From: Flavipsychrobacter sp964461535
GTDB lineage: Bacteria > Bacteroidota > Bacteroidia > Chitinophagales > Chitinophagaceae
Direction: 5' to 3'
DNA: 64,000 nt
Assembly (NCBI GenBank): GCA_964461535.1
Contig: CAYWUY010000006.1
Location: forward strand, 23,565 to 87,564
The notes beneath the pieces are model-generated. The model was not told the DNA's origin and ran no database searches. It saw only the letters and a program-made list of their open reading frames with translations. Made by a program: the position numbers and the translations under genes. Of the stretch, positions 43,301-51,989 are shown one piece after another. Every line of letters starts with the position of its first letter. The stretch's first letter is position 1.

Positions 43301-44716
43301 AGACCCGTTTTAATGACTGCTTCTGTAGCCTCTTTAGGATTTTTACCAATGGCATTAAGCAGCGGAGCCGGTGCTGAAGTTCAAAGACCTCTAGCTACAG
43401 TTGTAATAGGTGGGCTATTTTCTGCTACTTTTTTGACATTATTTCTTTTACCTGTTTTATATGTAATTACTCATAGAAAAAAGAAAATACCATTTGCTAA
43501 AATATTTTCTGTTTTAGTTATACTATTTCTTTTATCATATAATACAAATGGACAAGTAAAGATGACACTAGAAGCAGCTCAGGACTATGCTCTTCAACAT
43601 AATCTTTCTATTCAGTCGGCATCTTTGCAATACAAACAATCTAAGCAAGAGATTGGAACAGCTTTTTCTGTAAATAACACTAACCTTCAGCTAGAAACAG
43701 GTCATGTAAATAGTGCGTACTTAGATAATAAGTTTACAATAAGTCAATCTTTTCAATTTCCTACTGTGTATTTACAGACTAGGAAACTGTTAATAGAAAA
43801 AACGAAAGAAAGAGAACTTAATCTAAGGGAGCAACAGTTATTGCTAAAAAAAGCTGTTGCTCAAGCGTACTATCATATTGTATACTTGTATGCTTTAAAT
43901 AATCTTTTATTTAAAGAGCTACAATTAGTTGATACATTTTACCAAAGAGCTACTTTAAGATATAAACTAGGTGAAAGTAACATTCTAGAGTATAATACCG
44001 CAGAGATGTTATTAAAAAAACTAAAGCTATTGAAAAATGAGAATGAGCTAGGTATTGAAGTAGCATACAATGAGATTAAATGGTTACTAAATACAGAAGA
44101 AAATATTCTAATTGATAGTTCTCATTTGAAATTGAATCTATTGATTGATACAAATGGATTCAATACTCATCCCTATATTGATATATTACAGCATGCATCA
44201 TCGGTTGCCAAATACAATCTAGGTATCAATAAGCATATGTTGTTGCCAGATATATTTGCAGGATATATTAATCAATCTTTCCAAGGTTGGCAAAAAGTAG
44301 ATAACCAAGAACGCTATTATTCTATCAACAATAAGTTTGGTTCTTATCAATTAGGTATTGGTATACCCTTGTTTTGGGGAGCACAAAAAGCTAGAATAGT
44401 ATCTGCTAACACTAACTATATAGTTGCTCAATTAGAGAATGAGTACAAAAAGCAAAAATTTTACCTAGATTATAATGCTCAAAAGAAACAATACGATAAT
44501 CTGATAAGTAAAGTATCTGAGTATGAAAACGTATTGTTACGTAATGCAGAAGTTATAATTAGTACTGCAGGTTTGCAATACATAAAAGGAGAAATTGATT
44601 ATCTCAATTACTCTATTTTACTTCAGCAAGCCTATGATATATACAGTCAGTATTATTCTACGGTTAGTTCATTAAACACCACAATAATTGAATTACAATA
44701 TTATCTTCAAAAATAA
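40373..44716 (+). CDS. CzcA/CusA heavy-metal efflux RND pump fused to a TolC-like outer membrane domain
   Basis: Residues 1 to about 1040 are a full HME-RND pump: an N-terminal TM helix, two large periplasmic loops and 12 TM helices, with DFGLIVDGAVIIVEAI in TM4 (the acidic proton-relay site of metal pumps). A further hydrophobic segment (about 1043-1060, IFSVLVILFLLSYNTNGQ) looks like a signal peptide, and about 1062-1447 is a TolC/OEP domain (MTLEAAQDYALQHNLSIQSA ... helical hairpins). This fusion also occurs in other Bacteroidota. The neighbour downstream by 5 bases is the matching adaptor. The metal is unknown (Cu/Ag or Zn/Co/Cd). Confidence 0.93.
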   Translation: MLDFIIRFSVRNKLIIALFILALVGYGAYEVTKLPIDAVPDITNNQVQVITVAPALGAPDIERLVTFPIEQVNANVPGLIEMRSFSRFGLSLITLVFEDDVDIYWARQQVSERLQQVQNDIPKGINPPTLAPVTTGLGEIYQYILRPAKGYEAAYGPTELRTIQDWIVRRQLLGVKGVADVSSFGGFLKQYEVAIDMAKLNSYQVSINDIFKCLEQNNQNTGGAYIEKGPTLLYIRSEGLVANTDDIKNIVVKNLGNGVPLLLGDVADVRIGHAVRYGAMGYNNDGEVAGAVVMMLKGANSGQVIKSVKEKVEQIKKTLPKGVVIEAFLDRTKMVNNAIGTVEKNLIEGSLIVIFILILFLGNIRAGLVVASVIPLAMLFAIIMMNLFGVSGNLMSLGALDFGLIVDGAVIIVEAILHKLTTSAKYKQILQVAQNDMDAEVEESSSRMMNSAVFGQLIILIVYLPIFSLQGIEGKMFKPMAQTVAFALVGAFLLSLTYIPMMSAVFLRYKSKAKKNYSEIVLNKVEIAFKHLLAKILHYPRLIITVTIAVFISAIYLFTTLGGEFIPQLEEGDFAIETKLLTGSNINTTVNLTQKASGLLLKSFPEVEKVVTKIGSSEIPTDPMPPEACDMIVTLKDKSKWTSAHSFPELAEKMSKVLSQIPGITTGFQFPVQMRFNELMTGARQDVVCKIFGENIDTLASYASKLGSILSGIEGAKDIYVEPISGVPQVVIQYNRKALAQYGLDITTINDAVNIAFAGRATGNVYEGERRFELVVRSAEEKRLSIDDIKNLLVNTPSGAKMPLSTFASIDIVEGANQIQREDAKRRIVTGFNVRGRDVQSIVKEVQQKAEQLRLPTGYYITYGGAFENLEAAKKRLSIAVPVSLLLIFLLLFFAFKSVKESILIYTAIPLSAIGGILALVMRGLPFSISAGIGFIALFGVAVLNGIVLLAEFNRLQASGIKNAVRIVLQGTSVRLRPVLMTASVASLGFLPMALSSGAGAEVQRPLATVVIGGLFSATFLTLFLLPVLYVITHRKKKIPFAKIFSVLVILFLLSYNTNGQVKMTLEAAQDYALQHNLSIQSASLQYKQSKQEIGTAFSVNNTNLQLETGHVNSAYLDNKFTISQSFQFPTVYLQTRKLLIEKTKERELNLREQQLLLKKAVAQAYYHIVYLYALNNLLFKELQLVDTFYQRATLRYKLGESNILEYNTAEMLLKKLKLLKNENELGIEVAYNEIKWLLNTEENILIDSSHLKLNLLIDTNGFNTHPYIDILQHASSVAKYNLGINKHMLLPDIFAGYINQSFQGWQKVDNQERYYSINNKFGSYQLGIGIPLFWGAQKARIVSANTNYIVAQLENEYKKQKFYLDYNAQKKQYDNLISKVSEYENVLLRNAEVIISTAGLQYIKGEIDYLNYSILLQQAYDIYSQYYSTVSSLNTTIIELQYYLQK

Positions 44717-44721
44717 ATAAA

Positions 44722-45858
44722 ATGTATATAAAATATTTTGTTTTTATAGTGCTATTTACGCAGATCCTTATTTCTTGTAAAAACGAAACTGTTACAGAGA
44801 AAGAGATTCCTGCTAGTAAAAATTCTAATGAATTAATCTTAAGTAAAGAGCAATTAAAGAATGCTGATATTGCAATTGGTTCATTGGAAAAAATTAGTAT
44901 GAATCATGACTTAAGCTTAAATGGCACAATTGATGTACCACCTCAAAATATGATTTCAGTTAGTTTTCCCATGGGAGGTTATTTAAAGTCTATAAAATTA
45001 CTTCCTGGAGCCAAAGTGAAAAAAGGTGAAATAGTTGCTATAATTGAAGATCAACGCTTTATAGAATTACAGAGAGATTATTTATCTGCCAAAGCAAAGC
45101 TATTGTATAGTGAAAAGGAGTACTATCGTCAAAAAGAATTAAATGCAAGTAAGGCATCAAGTGATAAGCAATTTCAGCAAAGCGAGGCTGACTACAATAC
45201 AAATTTAATATCTGTAAATAGTTTGGCTGAACAATTAAAGTTGATAGGAATAAATCCTAAAAACATAAGTGAAAAAACTATTACAAGAGCCGTATCGATA
45301 ACAGCTCCTGCAAATGGTTTTGTATCAAAAGTAAATGTCAATACCGGTAAATATATAAGTCCGTCTGATGTGCTTTTTGAAATAGTTGACCCAAGTGACA
45401 TTCACCTAAATCTCACTGTTTTTGAGAAAGATATTGATAAACTAAAAATTGGTCAAAAATTGCTTGCATGGACAAATACTGCCCCCAATAAGAAGTTTCC
45501 TTGTGAGATAATTCTTATTGGTAAAGATCTTACTAATAATAGAAGTACTGATGTGCATTGTCATTTTGAAAGTTATGATCATACTTTGGTTCCCGGTATG
45601 TATATGTCTGCGGTTGTACACATCAGTAGTGATTCCATTTTTGCATTACCTAATGATGCTATAGTAAACAAATCAAACAATTCATTTGTATTTATAGCGA
45701 ATGATAATGGAAAATTCGAGTTGAAAAATATTAAAACTGGTTATAGTTCTAATGGTTTTACCGAAGTATTAGACTATGGCAATTTAATAAATACTAAGGT
45801 TGTAACTAAGAATGCATATATTCTATATATGACTATGTTTAACGGCGCTAATGATTAA
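44722..45858 (+). CDS. CzcB/CusB-type periplasmic adaptor lipoprotein
   Basis: A membrane-fusion protein of 378 residues with a lipoprotein signal (lipobox LISC, Cys near residue 19). It then has a barrel/lipoyl segment (SFPMGGYLKSIKLLPGAKVKKGEIVAIIED), a helical hairpin (about 115-175), lipoyl half 2 (SITAPANGFVSKVNVNTGKYIS) and beta-barrel and proximal domains. It links the RND pump to the TolC part of the fused neighbour. It is shorter than CusB of E. coli and lacks its N-terminal metal-binding tail. Confidence 0.92.
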   Translation: MYIKYFVFIVLFTQILISCKNETVTEKEIPASKNSNELILSKEQLKNADIAIGSLEKISMNHDLSLNGTIDVPPQNMISVSFPMGGYLKSIKLLPGAKVKKGEIVAIIEDQRFIELQRDYLSAKAKLLYSEKEYYRQKELNASKASSDKQFQQSEADYNTNLISVNSLAEQLKLIGINPKNISEKTITRAVSITAPANGFVSKVNVNTGKYISPSDVLFEIVDPSDIHLNLTVFEKDIDKLKIGQKLLAWTNTAPNKKFPCEIILIGKDLTNNRSTDVHCHFESYDHTLVPGMYMSAVVHISSDSIFALPNDAIVNKSNNSFVFIANDNGKFELKNIKTGYSSNGFTEVLDYGNLINTKVVTKNAYILYMTMFNGAND

Positions 45859-46233
45859 TTGTTTGTTATGCCAGCTATTTTTCTATTTTTTGTTAAAATA
45901 TATTACATATGTAGTATTTTGTATTTTCATTGTCTTTTGGGTAATTTTCTAAAATAGTATAAAAAATATTATATTTATTTGTCGTTTGCTTTTGATTAAC
46001 TAACTATCTCGGTTCTGTAAAAGTCTTTATTTAACAAGCTTTTCTAGATATTATTATATAATAGATGTGTATTATGTTGTTTTTCTATTCATTTTCATTA
46101 TTATTTTTATTTATTTGAAAATATAAATATTCGTGTTATTGCTTTTTTTATTTGTTATTAAGTTTTTATTTTAGCAAACGATTTATATAATTATATATAA
46201 GTTTGAAGTCTTAACAAATAAAAAACTAGTGTT
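45859..46233. other. 375-base A+T-rich intergenic region before the BY-kinase
   Basis: No convincing ORF, tRNA or strong hairpin. It is very A+T-rich with long T runs. It must contain the promoter of the following gene and the end of the efflux operon; several T-rich near-matches to TAnnTTTG occur (for example TTTTATTTTAGC near 46165-46176) but none stands out. Confidence 0.6.
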
Positions 46234-48600
46234 ATGGAGAAGCAAAACAGTATATTATCCACTGATAAGAGCAAGGATATAAAAGCTCAGTTCCATATTG
46301 CTGTAAACGTAGTAAAGCGGAATTGGTATTATTATCTTGGGTGCATTGTAGTATGTGTTGTATTGGCAAGATCTGTTAACTATATAAAGCAACCGATATT
46401 TAATATCGAGGCCGACATAATATTGGCTGATAAAAATAACTCTCAATCGGGACAGTCTGGTAATAATTCCTCTCCTGTGCTAAATTTAATAACAGATAAA
46501 AGTAGTCTGGAAAATGAAATAGCTGTACTTAATAGCCCAAGGCTTATAAAAAGTGTAGTTGAGGATTTACAATTGAATATAAAACTAAAAGAGCCTGGTA
46601 AGCTTCGTAGCAGAGAAATATTTGATTGTCAACCCATAATTGTAAATACTAATAGCGGTCAACAAAGTAATCAGGTTTCCTTTACAATTGATATCATTTC
46701 TAATACAGAATATCTAATCAATGTGAATAATAAAACAATTAAAAATCACTTTGGTCAAAAACTAAAAGGAATAGCTGCAACAGACATAACATTAATGCCT
46801 ACAGTTTACATAGGTAAATTCATTGGTAAAAAACTACAAATTTCTATTCAAGATCCGGCTTCTGTAGCAATAGCCTATTCTGCCAAATTTGCTGCACAGA
46901 AAAAAGACAAAAACTCTGATGTTGTGCACTTATCATTAAAAGAAACAAATGGTAAAAGAGGCACTGCAGTTTTAAGTAAGATAATTGACAAATATGCTGA
47001 ACAAGAATTAGCACAACGTAATCAGTCATCTGATCAAGCGTATAATTTTCTTACTGAGAGGATAGATGCTGTATCTAAAGAATTGCATGATTTAGAGAAA
47101 GATATGCAGGACTACAAACTTGCTAATCAAATAGTAAATGTTGAGGTGCAGGCTACTAATATGTTGAACGGAAATACTGAAGTAGAAAAGCAAATACAAG
47201 AAGGTAATCTTCAAATTACATTAATCAATCAATACAAAGAGTACTTCAATGAGCATCTTTTTTCTGTAGCTCCTTTTTATCCTAACGTACAAAATTATCC
47301 TATTGTTGTTGATGCTGTTAGCAAATACAATGCCTTACAGAGTGAAAGAGCAAAGGCTATGGGTGTTTATAAAGAAAAGAATCCAATAATAAAGGATATG
47401 GATAATGAGTTGGCAAAACTGAGAAAAGAATTGATGTTTGATTTAGATAAAATAGCTGCAGAAATAGAGTTGAAAAATAAACAGTGTAGAGATAATTCAA
47501 GTAGTTATAAAAATCAGTTGGCATCTATGCCGGTGAAAGAAAGAGGATTATTAGAATTTACAAGAAAACAAACTTTGCTACAAGATTTGTATGTTTTTCT
47601 GCTAAAATCCAGAGAAGAAATAGCACTTACCAGAGAGCAAAAAATATCAAGTGTAAAATTAGTAGCGTCTCCTGTTGGCGGTAATTACCCTATACAATCT
47701 GGGTCACAAAACTTAATAGTAGCTGCTATGATATTCGGTATAGCTATACCTTCTGCAGGCATAATGATGAAGCATCGCTTGAATAACAAGGTTATGGGAA
47801 TGTGCGATATTGTTGCGACAACAGATACTCCTATTATTGGAAAAATTGGCCATATTAGTGGTAAAAAGACGCTTAAGAATCAAGAAATACAAAATATAAG
47901 TGAACAATTCAGATACTTAAGAGCCAATCTATTAATGAATGCCGGTAAAAACAAAACGATTCTCATAACGTCTTCAATTGAAGGCGAAGGCAAATCGTTT
48001 ATAAGTGTTAACGTATCTAAGAGTTTAGCTACTTTAGGTAAAAGAGTTATTCTCTTAGAAATGGATTTACGCCAGCCGGTCATATCTAAAAATATTGGCT
48101 TGTATAATCTTCAAGGTTTTTCAGATTATATAAACAACAATGCTACATATAATGATATCATACACTCATCAAATATTTGTGATGGTTTGTATATATTGCC
48201 TGTTGGTGTATCAAGATGCAATCCTGCGGAGGCGCTTTGTATGGATAAAACAAAGATGCTAATAGAGCAGTTGAAAAATGATTTTGACTATATAATTATA
48301 GATACACCACCTATTGGCTTAGTATCAGATGCTCAAGTACTTTCTAATATAGTAGATACTACCTTGTATGTAGTAAGGTTTGATTATACCACTACAGAAC
48401 ATTTTAATGTTTTAAATGAATTAGTTAAGGAAGAAAAACTGCCCAATGTAAATATTGTATTTAATGACATAAATACAAAGCGCATTAGCTATGGAGATTC
48501 ATATGGTTATGGTAATAGCTATGGATATGGTTATGTATATGGTTATAACTCTTCAAATGGTAAAAAAAGAGAGACAAAATACATTGACGTTTTTGAATAA
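46234..48600 (+). CDS. Polysaccharide co-polymerase / BY-kinase (Wzc-like)
   Basis: A 788-residue tyrosine autokinase of the Wzc type: first TM near residues 33-50, a Wzz chain-length domain with long periplasmic coiled coils (about 250-440), second TM near 490-510, then a cytoplasmic BY-kinase domain: Walker A SSIEGEGKSF (about 579-588), A' LLEMDLRQP (about 607), Walker B IIIDTPP (about 687). The C-terminal tail is a tyrosine cluster (YGDSYGYGNSYGYGYVYGY), the usual autophosphorylation site. It regulates capsule or exopolysaccharide length and export. No polymerase or wza gene is adjacent here. Confidence 0.94.
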   Translation: MEKQNSILSTDKSKDIKAQFHIAVNVVKRNWYYYLGCIVVCVVLARSVNYIKQPIFNIEADIILADKNNSQSGQSGNNSSPVLNLITDKSSLENEIAVLNSPRLIKSVVEDLQLNIKLKEPGKLRSREIFDCQPIIVNTNSGQQSNQVSFTIDIISNTEYLINVNNKTIKNHFGQKLKGIAATDITLMPTVYIGKFIGKKLQISIQDPASVAIAYSAKFAAQKKDKNSDVVHLSLKETNGKRGTAVLSKIIDKYAEQELAQRNQSSDQAYNFLTERIDAVSKELHDLEKDMQDYKLANQIVNVEVQATNMLNGNTEVEKQIQEGNLQITLINQYKEYFNEHLFSVAPFYPNVQNYPIVVDAVSKYNALQSERAKAMGVYKEKNPIIKDMDNELAKLRKELMFDLDKIAAEIELKNKQCRDNSSSYKNQLASMPVKERGLLEFTRKQTLLQDLYVFLLKSREEIALTREQKISSVKLVASPVGGNYPIQSGSQNLIVAAMIFGIAIPSAGIMMKHRLNNKVMGMCDIVATTDTPIIGKIGHISGKKTLKNQEIQNISEQFRYLRANLLMNAGKNKTILITSSIEGEGKSFISVNVSKSLATLGKRVILLEMDLRQPVISKNIGLYNLQGFSDYINNNATYNDIIHSSNICDGLYILPVGVSRCNPAEALCMDKTKMLIEQLKNDFDYIIIDTPPIGLVSDAQVLSNIVDTTLYVVRFDYTTTEHFNVLNELVKEEKLPNVNIVFNDINTKRISYGDSYGYGNSYGYGYVYGYNSSNGKKRETKYIDVFE

Positions 48601-48642
48601 TAGAAAATAATAAAGACTAAATACCAAATCCGAGGGTTTCGT

Positions 48643-48650
48643 TATTTTTG
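48643..48650 (+). promoter_or_regulatory. -7 promoter box for the MFS transporter
   Basis: TATTTTTG, 13 bases before the ATG at 48664. Confidence 0.45.
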
Positions 48651-48663
48651 TAGCTTTTTTACC

Positions 48664-49956
48664 ATGAAATCTACTAAAAACGCTGCTCTCGGATTTATTT
48701 TTGCTACAATTCTTATTGATGTAATTGGGTTAGGTATCATCATTCCGGTTTCCCCATCTTTAATTGTTGAATTAACAGGATGCTCATTATCTAAAGCATC
48801 ACAGTATGGAGGTTACTTAGTATTCTCTTACTCTGTAATGCAATTTATTTTTTCACCAATTGTAGGTGCATTAAGCGATAAGATAGGCAGAAGGCCAGTG
48901 TTGTTATTGGCTTTATTAGGGTTAGGAATAGATTATGTATTCCAAGCATTTACGCCCACTTTTGCACTCTTAATTATAGGTCGTGTTATCGCAGGCATTA
49001 TGGGGGCTAGCTTTACTACTGCTATGGCCTACATTTCAGATGTTAGTACTCCTGAAAATAGGACAAAGAACTTTGGTTTAATGGGAGCAGCTTTTGGCTT
49101 AGGATTTATTATAGGGCCTAGCATAGGAAGTTTATGCAGTATTGTAGGGGCTAAAATGGATGCTCATTCAAGTATTAATTGGGCTGTTCGTTTGCCTTTT
49201 ATTGTAGCTGCTGGTTTTAGTGTTATAAATTTATTGTATGGTTATTTTATACTACCGGAGTCTTTAGATAAAAGTAATAGAAGACCAATTATTGATTGGA
49301 AAAAGGCAAACCCTATAGGTAGTTTATTGAAATTGAAAAAATACCCCATAGTATCAGGTTTAGTGTTGTCTTATTTTCTTATTTATTTGGCATCTCATAG
49401 TGTACAGTCTAATTGGGCATATTATACCAAGTATAAATTTAACTGGAGTGATTCTTGGGTAGGTTTATCGCTCTCAATGTTTGGTATTTTCGTTGCTTTA
49501 GTTCAAGGTGGATTGATTAGATATACCATTCCATTATTTGGAGAGAAAAAATCAGTCTATTTAGGTTTTACACTCTACGCATTAGGGTTATTGTTATTTG
49601 CATTTGCTACTGAAACATGGATGATGTTTTTATTTATAATTCCCTACTGTCTTGGAGGCTTAGGTGGTCCGGCTTTGCAAGGTATTATAGCTAATCAGGT
49701 AGCATCTAATGAACAAGGAGAACTACAAGGGGCACTAACTAGCGTTATGAGTGTCACCTCAATTTTAGGTCCACTTATGATGAATAATCTTTTTGCATAC
49801 TTTACATCAGATAGCGCACCATTTAAGTTTGCGGGTATGCCATTTGTAGTTGGTGCAATTTTAGTTAGCCTGGCATTAATATTTTCCGTACCAAGTATGA
49901 AGAAATATCATAACAGCAAGATAGTGAGTGATTTAGATACTATTAAAGATATATAA
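48664..49956 (+). CDS. MFS transporter, TetA/TCR-like
   Basis: A 430-residue, 12-TM major-facilitator protein. N-terminal FATILIDVIGLGIIIPVSP, loop 2-3 motif GALSDKIGRRPVLLLAL, and motif C-like GAAFGLGFIIGPSIG place it with the drug:proton antiporter DHA1/TetA subgroup. The substrate cannot be read from the sequence; resistance should not be assumed. Its stop is 2 bases from the convergent gene's end. Confidence 0.9.
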   Translation: MKSTKNAALGFIFATILIDVIGLGIIIPVSPSLIVELTGCSLSKASQYGGYLVFSYSVMQFIFSPIVGALSDKIGRRPVLLLALLGLGIDYVFQAFTPTFALLIIGRVIAGIMGASFTTAMAYISDVSTPENRTKNFGLMGAAFGLGFIIGPSIGSLCSIVGAKMDAHSSINWAVRLPFIVAAGFSVINLLYGYFILPESLDKSNRRPIIDWKKANPIGSLLKLKKYPIVSGLVLSYFLIYLASHSVQSNWAYYTKYKFNWSDSWVGLSLSMFGIFVALVQGGLIRYTIPLFGEKKSVYLGFTLYALGLLLFAFATETWMMFLFIIPYCLGGLGGPALQGIIANQVASNEQGELQGALTSVMSVTSILGPLMMNNLFAYFTSDSAPFKFAGMPFVVGAILVSLALIFSVPSMKKYHNSKIVSDLDTIKDI

Positions 49957-49958
49957 CA

Positions 49959-50534
49959 CTAATTATCTGCCGCAGTAGCTCTCATTTCATTTATTACATG
50001 ACTAGCTTTCTCAAATAAGGGCAAACACAATGAAGTTTGCTCTTTTATTTTAGAAAGACTATCCGTTATAATAAACTTTCCATGGTTGGTTAGCAGACAA
50101 AACTGCACATTATCCGGAGCTGGAAGATGTATCTCTTGTCTATAAAGTGCTGTTGCTACTAATTGTTGCGCTATATTAACTAATGCTTGTGCCTCTGCTG
50201 CAATATTTGCATATTTTCCAGCTCCTACTACTCCACCACCCGATTTTACATATAGGTTGGCTTCTCCGGTAAGGTTTGTACTTAATGTAATCATATCACT
50301 ACCTACATTCCAGTCCATAACTACAGCATATACAGTTCTAGTATCTTCAGGTATACTAGCTAGTAAAATACCGGGAGCAGCGTTTAAGGCCATTTTTCGC
50401 ATGGCATCAAATGGATAATCTTCAGTATGAGCAGGTTTTAATTCTGGTTTCTTTTTTTTCTTACTTCTTGTGAAATAAATAATGAGAATAGCTATCTGAG
50501 CTACAGCTATGATGATATAAAGCAAATTTTCCAA
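49959..50534 (-). CDS. Membrane-anchored protein of unknown function
   Basis: A 191-residue protein: an N-terminal TM segment (about 2-21, LLYIIIAVAQIAILIIYF), a basic stretch RSKKKKK, and a soluble domain with AVVMDWNVGSDMITLSTNLTGEANLYVKSGGGVVGAG, NIAAEAQALVNIAQQL and FCLLTNHGKFIIT. The strong positive patch after the TM suggests that the domain faces the cytoplasm. No family is recognised. A -7 box (TATCTTTG) is 18 bases upstream of the ATG. Confidence 0.7.
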   Translation of the reverse strand: MENLLYIIIAVAQIAILIIYFTRSKKKKKPELKPAHTEDYPFDAMRKMALNAAPGILLASIPEDTRTVYAVVMDWNVGSDMITLSTNLTGEANLYVKSGGGVVGAGKYANIAAEAQALVNIAQQLVATALYRQEIHLPAPDNVQFCLLTNHGKFIITDSLSKIKEQTSLCLPLFEKASHVINEMRATAADN

Positions 50535-50552
50535 ATAATATAGTTATTTGAA

Positions 50553-50560
50553 CAAAGATA
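50553..50560 (-). promoter_or_regulatory. -7 promoter box for the 49959-50534 gene
   Basis: The minus strand reads TATCTTTG, a full TAnnTTTG match, 18 bases before the ATG at 50534. Confidence 0.5.
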
Positions 50561-50583
50561 CAAACAGTAAGTTAAGTACTAAA

Positions 50584-51432
50584 TTAAAGCTGAGATTTGT
50601 AATACTTTACTAATCCCTCCATAGGGCTTTTAGCAATTTTACCTAACTCTAGTTCATACTGGTTGCACAAGCTTAGTAGTATATCCTGAAAAGCATGAGC
50701 AATAGAACCACAGAAAAACAAGGGATGTTTCCAGCTTTGTCTATATTTTAGTATCGAACGTTGAAAGAAGTCGTTAAAACAATCCTCAATAATATTCTCA
50801 GCCATATAGTGGCCTCTGTTTTCAGCCAATAATGTTACAAAACTAGCAAGGTATCTATTAGGAAATGGGTCTTTGTACAATTGAGCAATTATTTTAGTCA
50901 AATCTTTACCAAAGCGCATTTCAAAGTCCATTCTTAATTGTTCATCAAAAGTGCCATAGGTATAGTATTGTAAAATACGTTTGCCCATGTGGTTACCACT
51001 ACCCTCATCCCCTGCTATATAGCCTAATGAAGGTTGGCGCTCTTTTATTTTCTCTCCATTATAGTAGCAAGATGAACTTCCTGTACCCAAGATACATACT
51101 AAACCTTTCTGATCGCCACATAATGCTAAAGCAGCAGCCATCATATCGCTTTGTACAATTATTTTGCCTGCATTAAAATGGGCTTTTAATACCTTTTGCA
51201 GAATAAGTTGTTTTTCAGTGGTAGCAGCACCTGCACCAAAGAAAAATATCTTTTCAGGTGTATGTTGTACTAGGTCGAAGGGCATTTCCTCTCTTAGCAC
51301 ATTACTTATAGCTTCCGGCGTTTGTAAAAACGGATTGATACCCTGAGATTGAAAGAATATTGTTTTCTTATTCTTTCGTATCAGACACCAATCTGTTTTT
51401 GTTGAGCCGCTATCTGCTATAAGCAATGACAT
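50584..51432 (-). CDS. N-acetylglucosamine kinase-like ATPase (BadF/BcrA family)
   Basis: A 282-residue ASKHA-fold kinase: phosphate-1 motif LLIADSGSTKTDWCLI, FFGAGAA, phosphate-2 region LVCILGTGSSSCYYNG, GYIAGDEGSGNHMGKR, and FFCGSIAHAF near the end. This matches the eukaryotic-type GlcNAc kinase/BadF group, which phosphorylates amino sugars recovered from the cell wall or glycans. The exact sugar is unproven. Confidence 0.88.
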   Translation of the reverse strand: MSLLIADSGSTKTDWCLIRKNKKTIFFQSQGINPFLQTPEAISNVLREEMPFDLVQHTPEKIFFFGAGAATTEKQLILQKVLKAHFNAGKIIVQSDMMAAALALCGDQKGLVCILGTGSSSCYYNGEKIKERQPSLGYIAGDEGSGNHMGKRILQYYTYGTFDEQLRMDFEMRFGKDLTKIIAQLYKDPFPNRYLASFVTLLAENRGHYMAENIIEDCFNDFFQRSILKYRQSWKHPLFFCGSIAHAFQDILLSLCNQYELELGKIAKSPMEGLVKYYKSQL

Positions 51433-51540
51433 AAAGTGAATATCTTCTACAAATTTGCATCAGATATGTGTAATTTCCTAACGTTGAATGGCTTTTTTTT
51501 AAACTATTAACATACCTCAGTACTATTGTAATACTACAAG

Positions 51541-51568
51541 AAACGGGAGCAAATTTTTGCTCCCGTTT
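51541..51568. terminator. Hairpin terminator after the small Tyr/Arg-rich protein gene
   Basis: Perfect 13-bp arms AAACGGGAGCAAA / TTTGCTCCCGTTT (51541-51553 and 51556-51568) with a 2-base centre. It lies 7 bases past the stop of the minus-strand gene; T runs are short on both sides. Confidence 0.8.
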
Positions 51569-51575
51569 GTGTCTC

Positions 51576-51860
51576 TCAATAACACATTCTTCTATTCATA
51601 TGTCTACCTCTATATGCATACTGTGGTGGTGGATAGTACGCTACTCTACGAGGGTAATGACGATACACATATCTAGGGGGAGGCGGTGGACACATAGGTC
51701 TATTATTATAAACTACTACTCTTGGTGCAGGTGCATATACATTTGTATATACAATAGGTCTGCATCGGTTATGGTGTCTGTAGTAGCCTCTGTGAGCGTT
51801 AGCTGTATTGCTAAATGTTACAGCAATTAGAATGGCGAAAATTGCAATGATGTTTTTCAT
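51576..51860 (-). CDS. Small secreted Tyr/Arg/Pro-rich protein
   Basis: A 94-residue protein: a signal peptide (MKNIIAIFAILIAVTFSNTANA) followed by a mature part of only about 72 residues dominated by Tyr, Arg, Pro and His (HRGYYRHHNRCRP, CPPPPPRYVYRHYPRR). The composition suggests an unstructured or surface-binding cationic protein; no family is recognised. The longer frame to 51923 adds a segment without signal-peptide character, so the ATG at 51860 is chosen. Confidence 0.7.
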   Translation of the reverse strand: MKNIIAIFAILIAVTFSNTANAHRGYYRHHNRCRPIVYTNVYAPAPRVVVYNNRPMCPPPPPRYVYRHYPRRVAYYPPPQYAYRGRHMNRRMCY

Positions 51861-51989
51861 GTTATTCAGTTTTATATAGATATAGATTGCAATTGCCTTG
51901 CCAAGTTTAATGTCTATCCACATTATTTTTTTATTTTAAGATTTTTACAGCTAGCATCTTACTATCTTTATTAAAACATCGTTTGCTAT

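Noticed and set aside
48664..49956. Tetracycline-resistance gene
   Set aside because: The protein belongs to the TetA-like MFS group, but the sequence does not show substrate specificity and there are no mobile-element or regulator signs.
51567..51830. Plus-strand ORF of 87 codons
   Set aside because: It lies fully antisense to the small Tyr/Arg-rich secreted gene, has an implausible Ser/Ile/Cys-rich composition, and overlaps the terminator hairpin.
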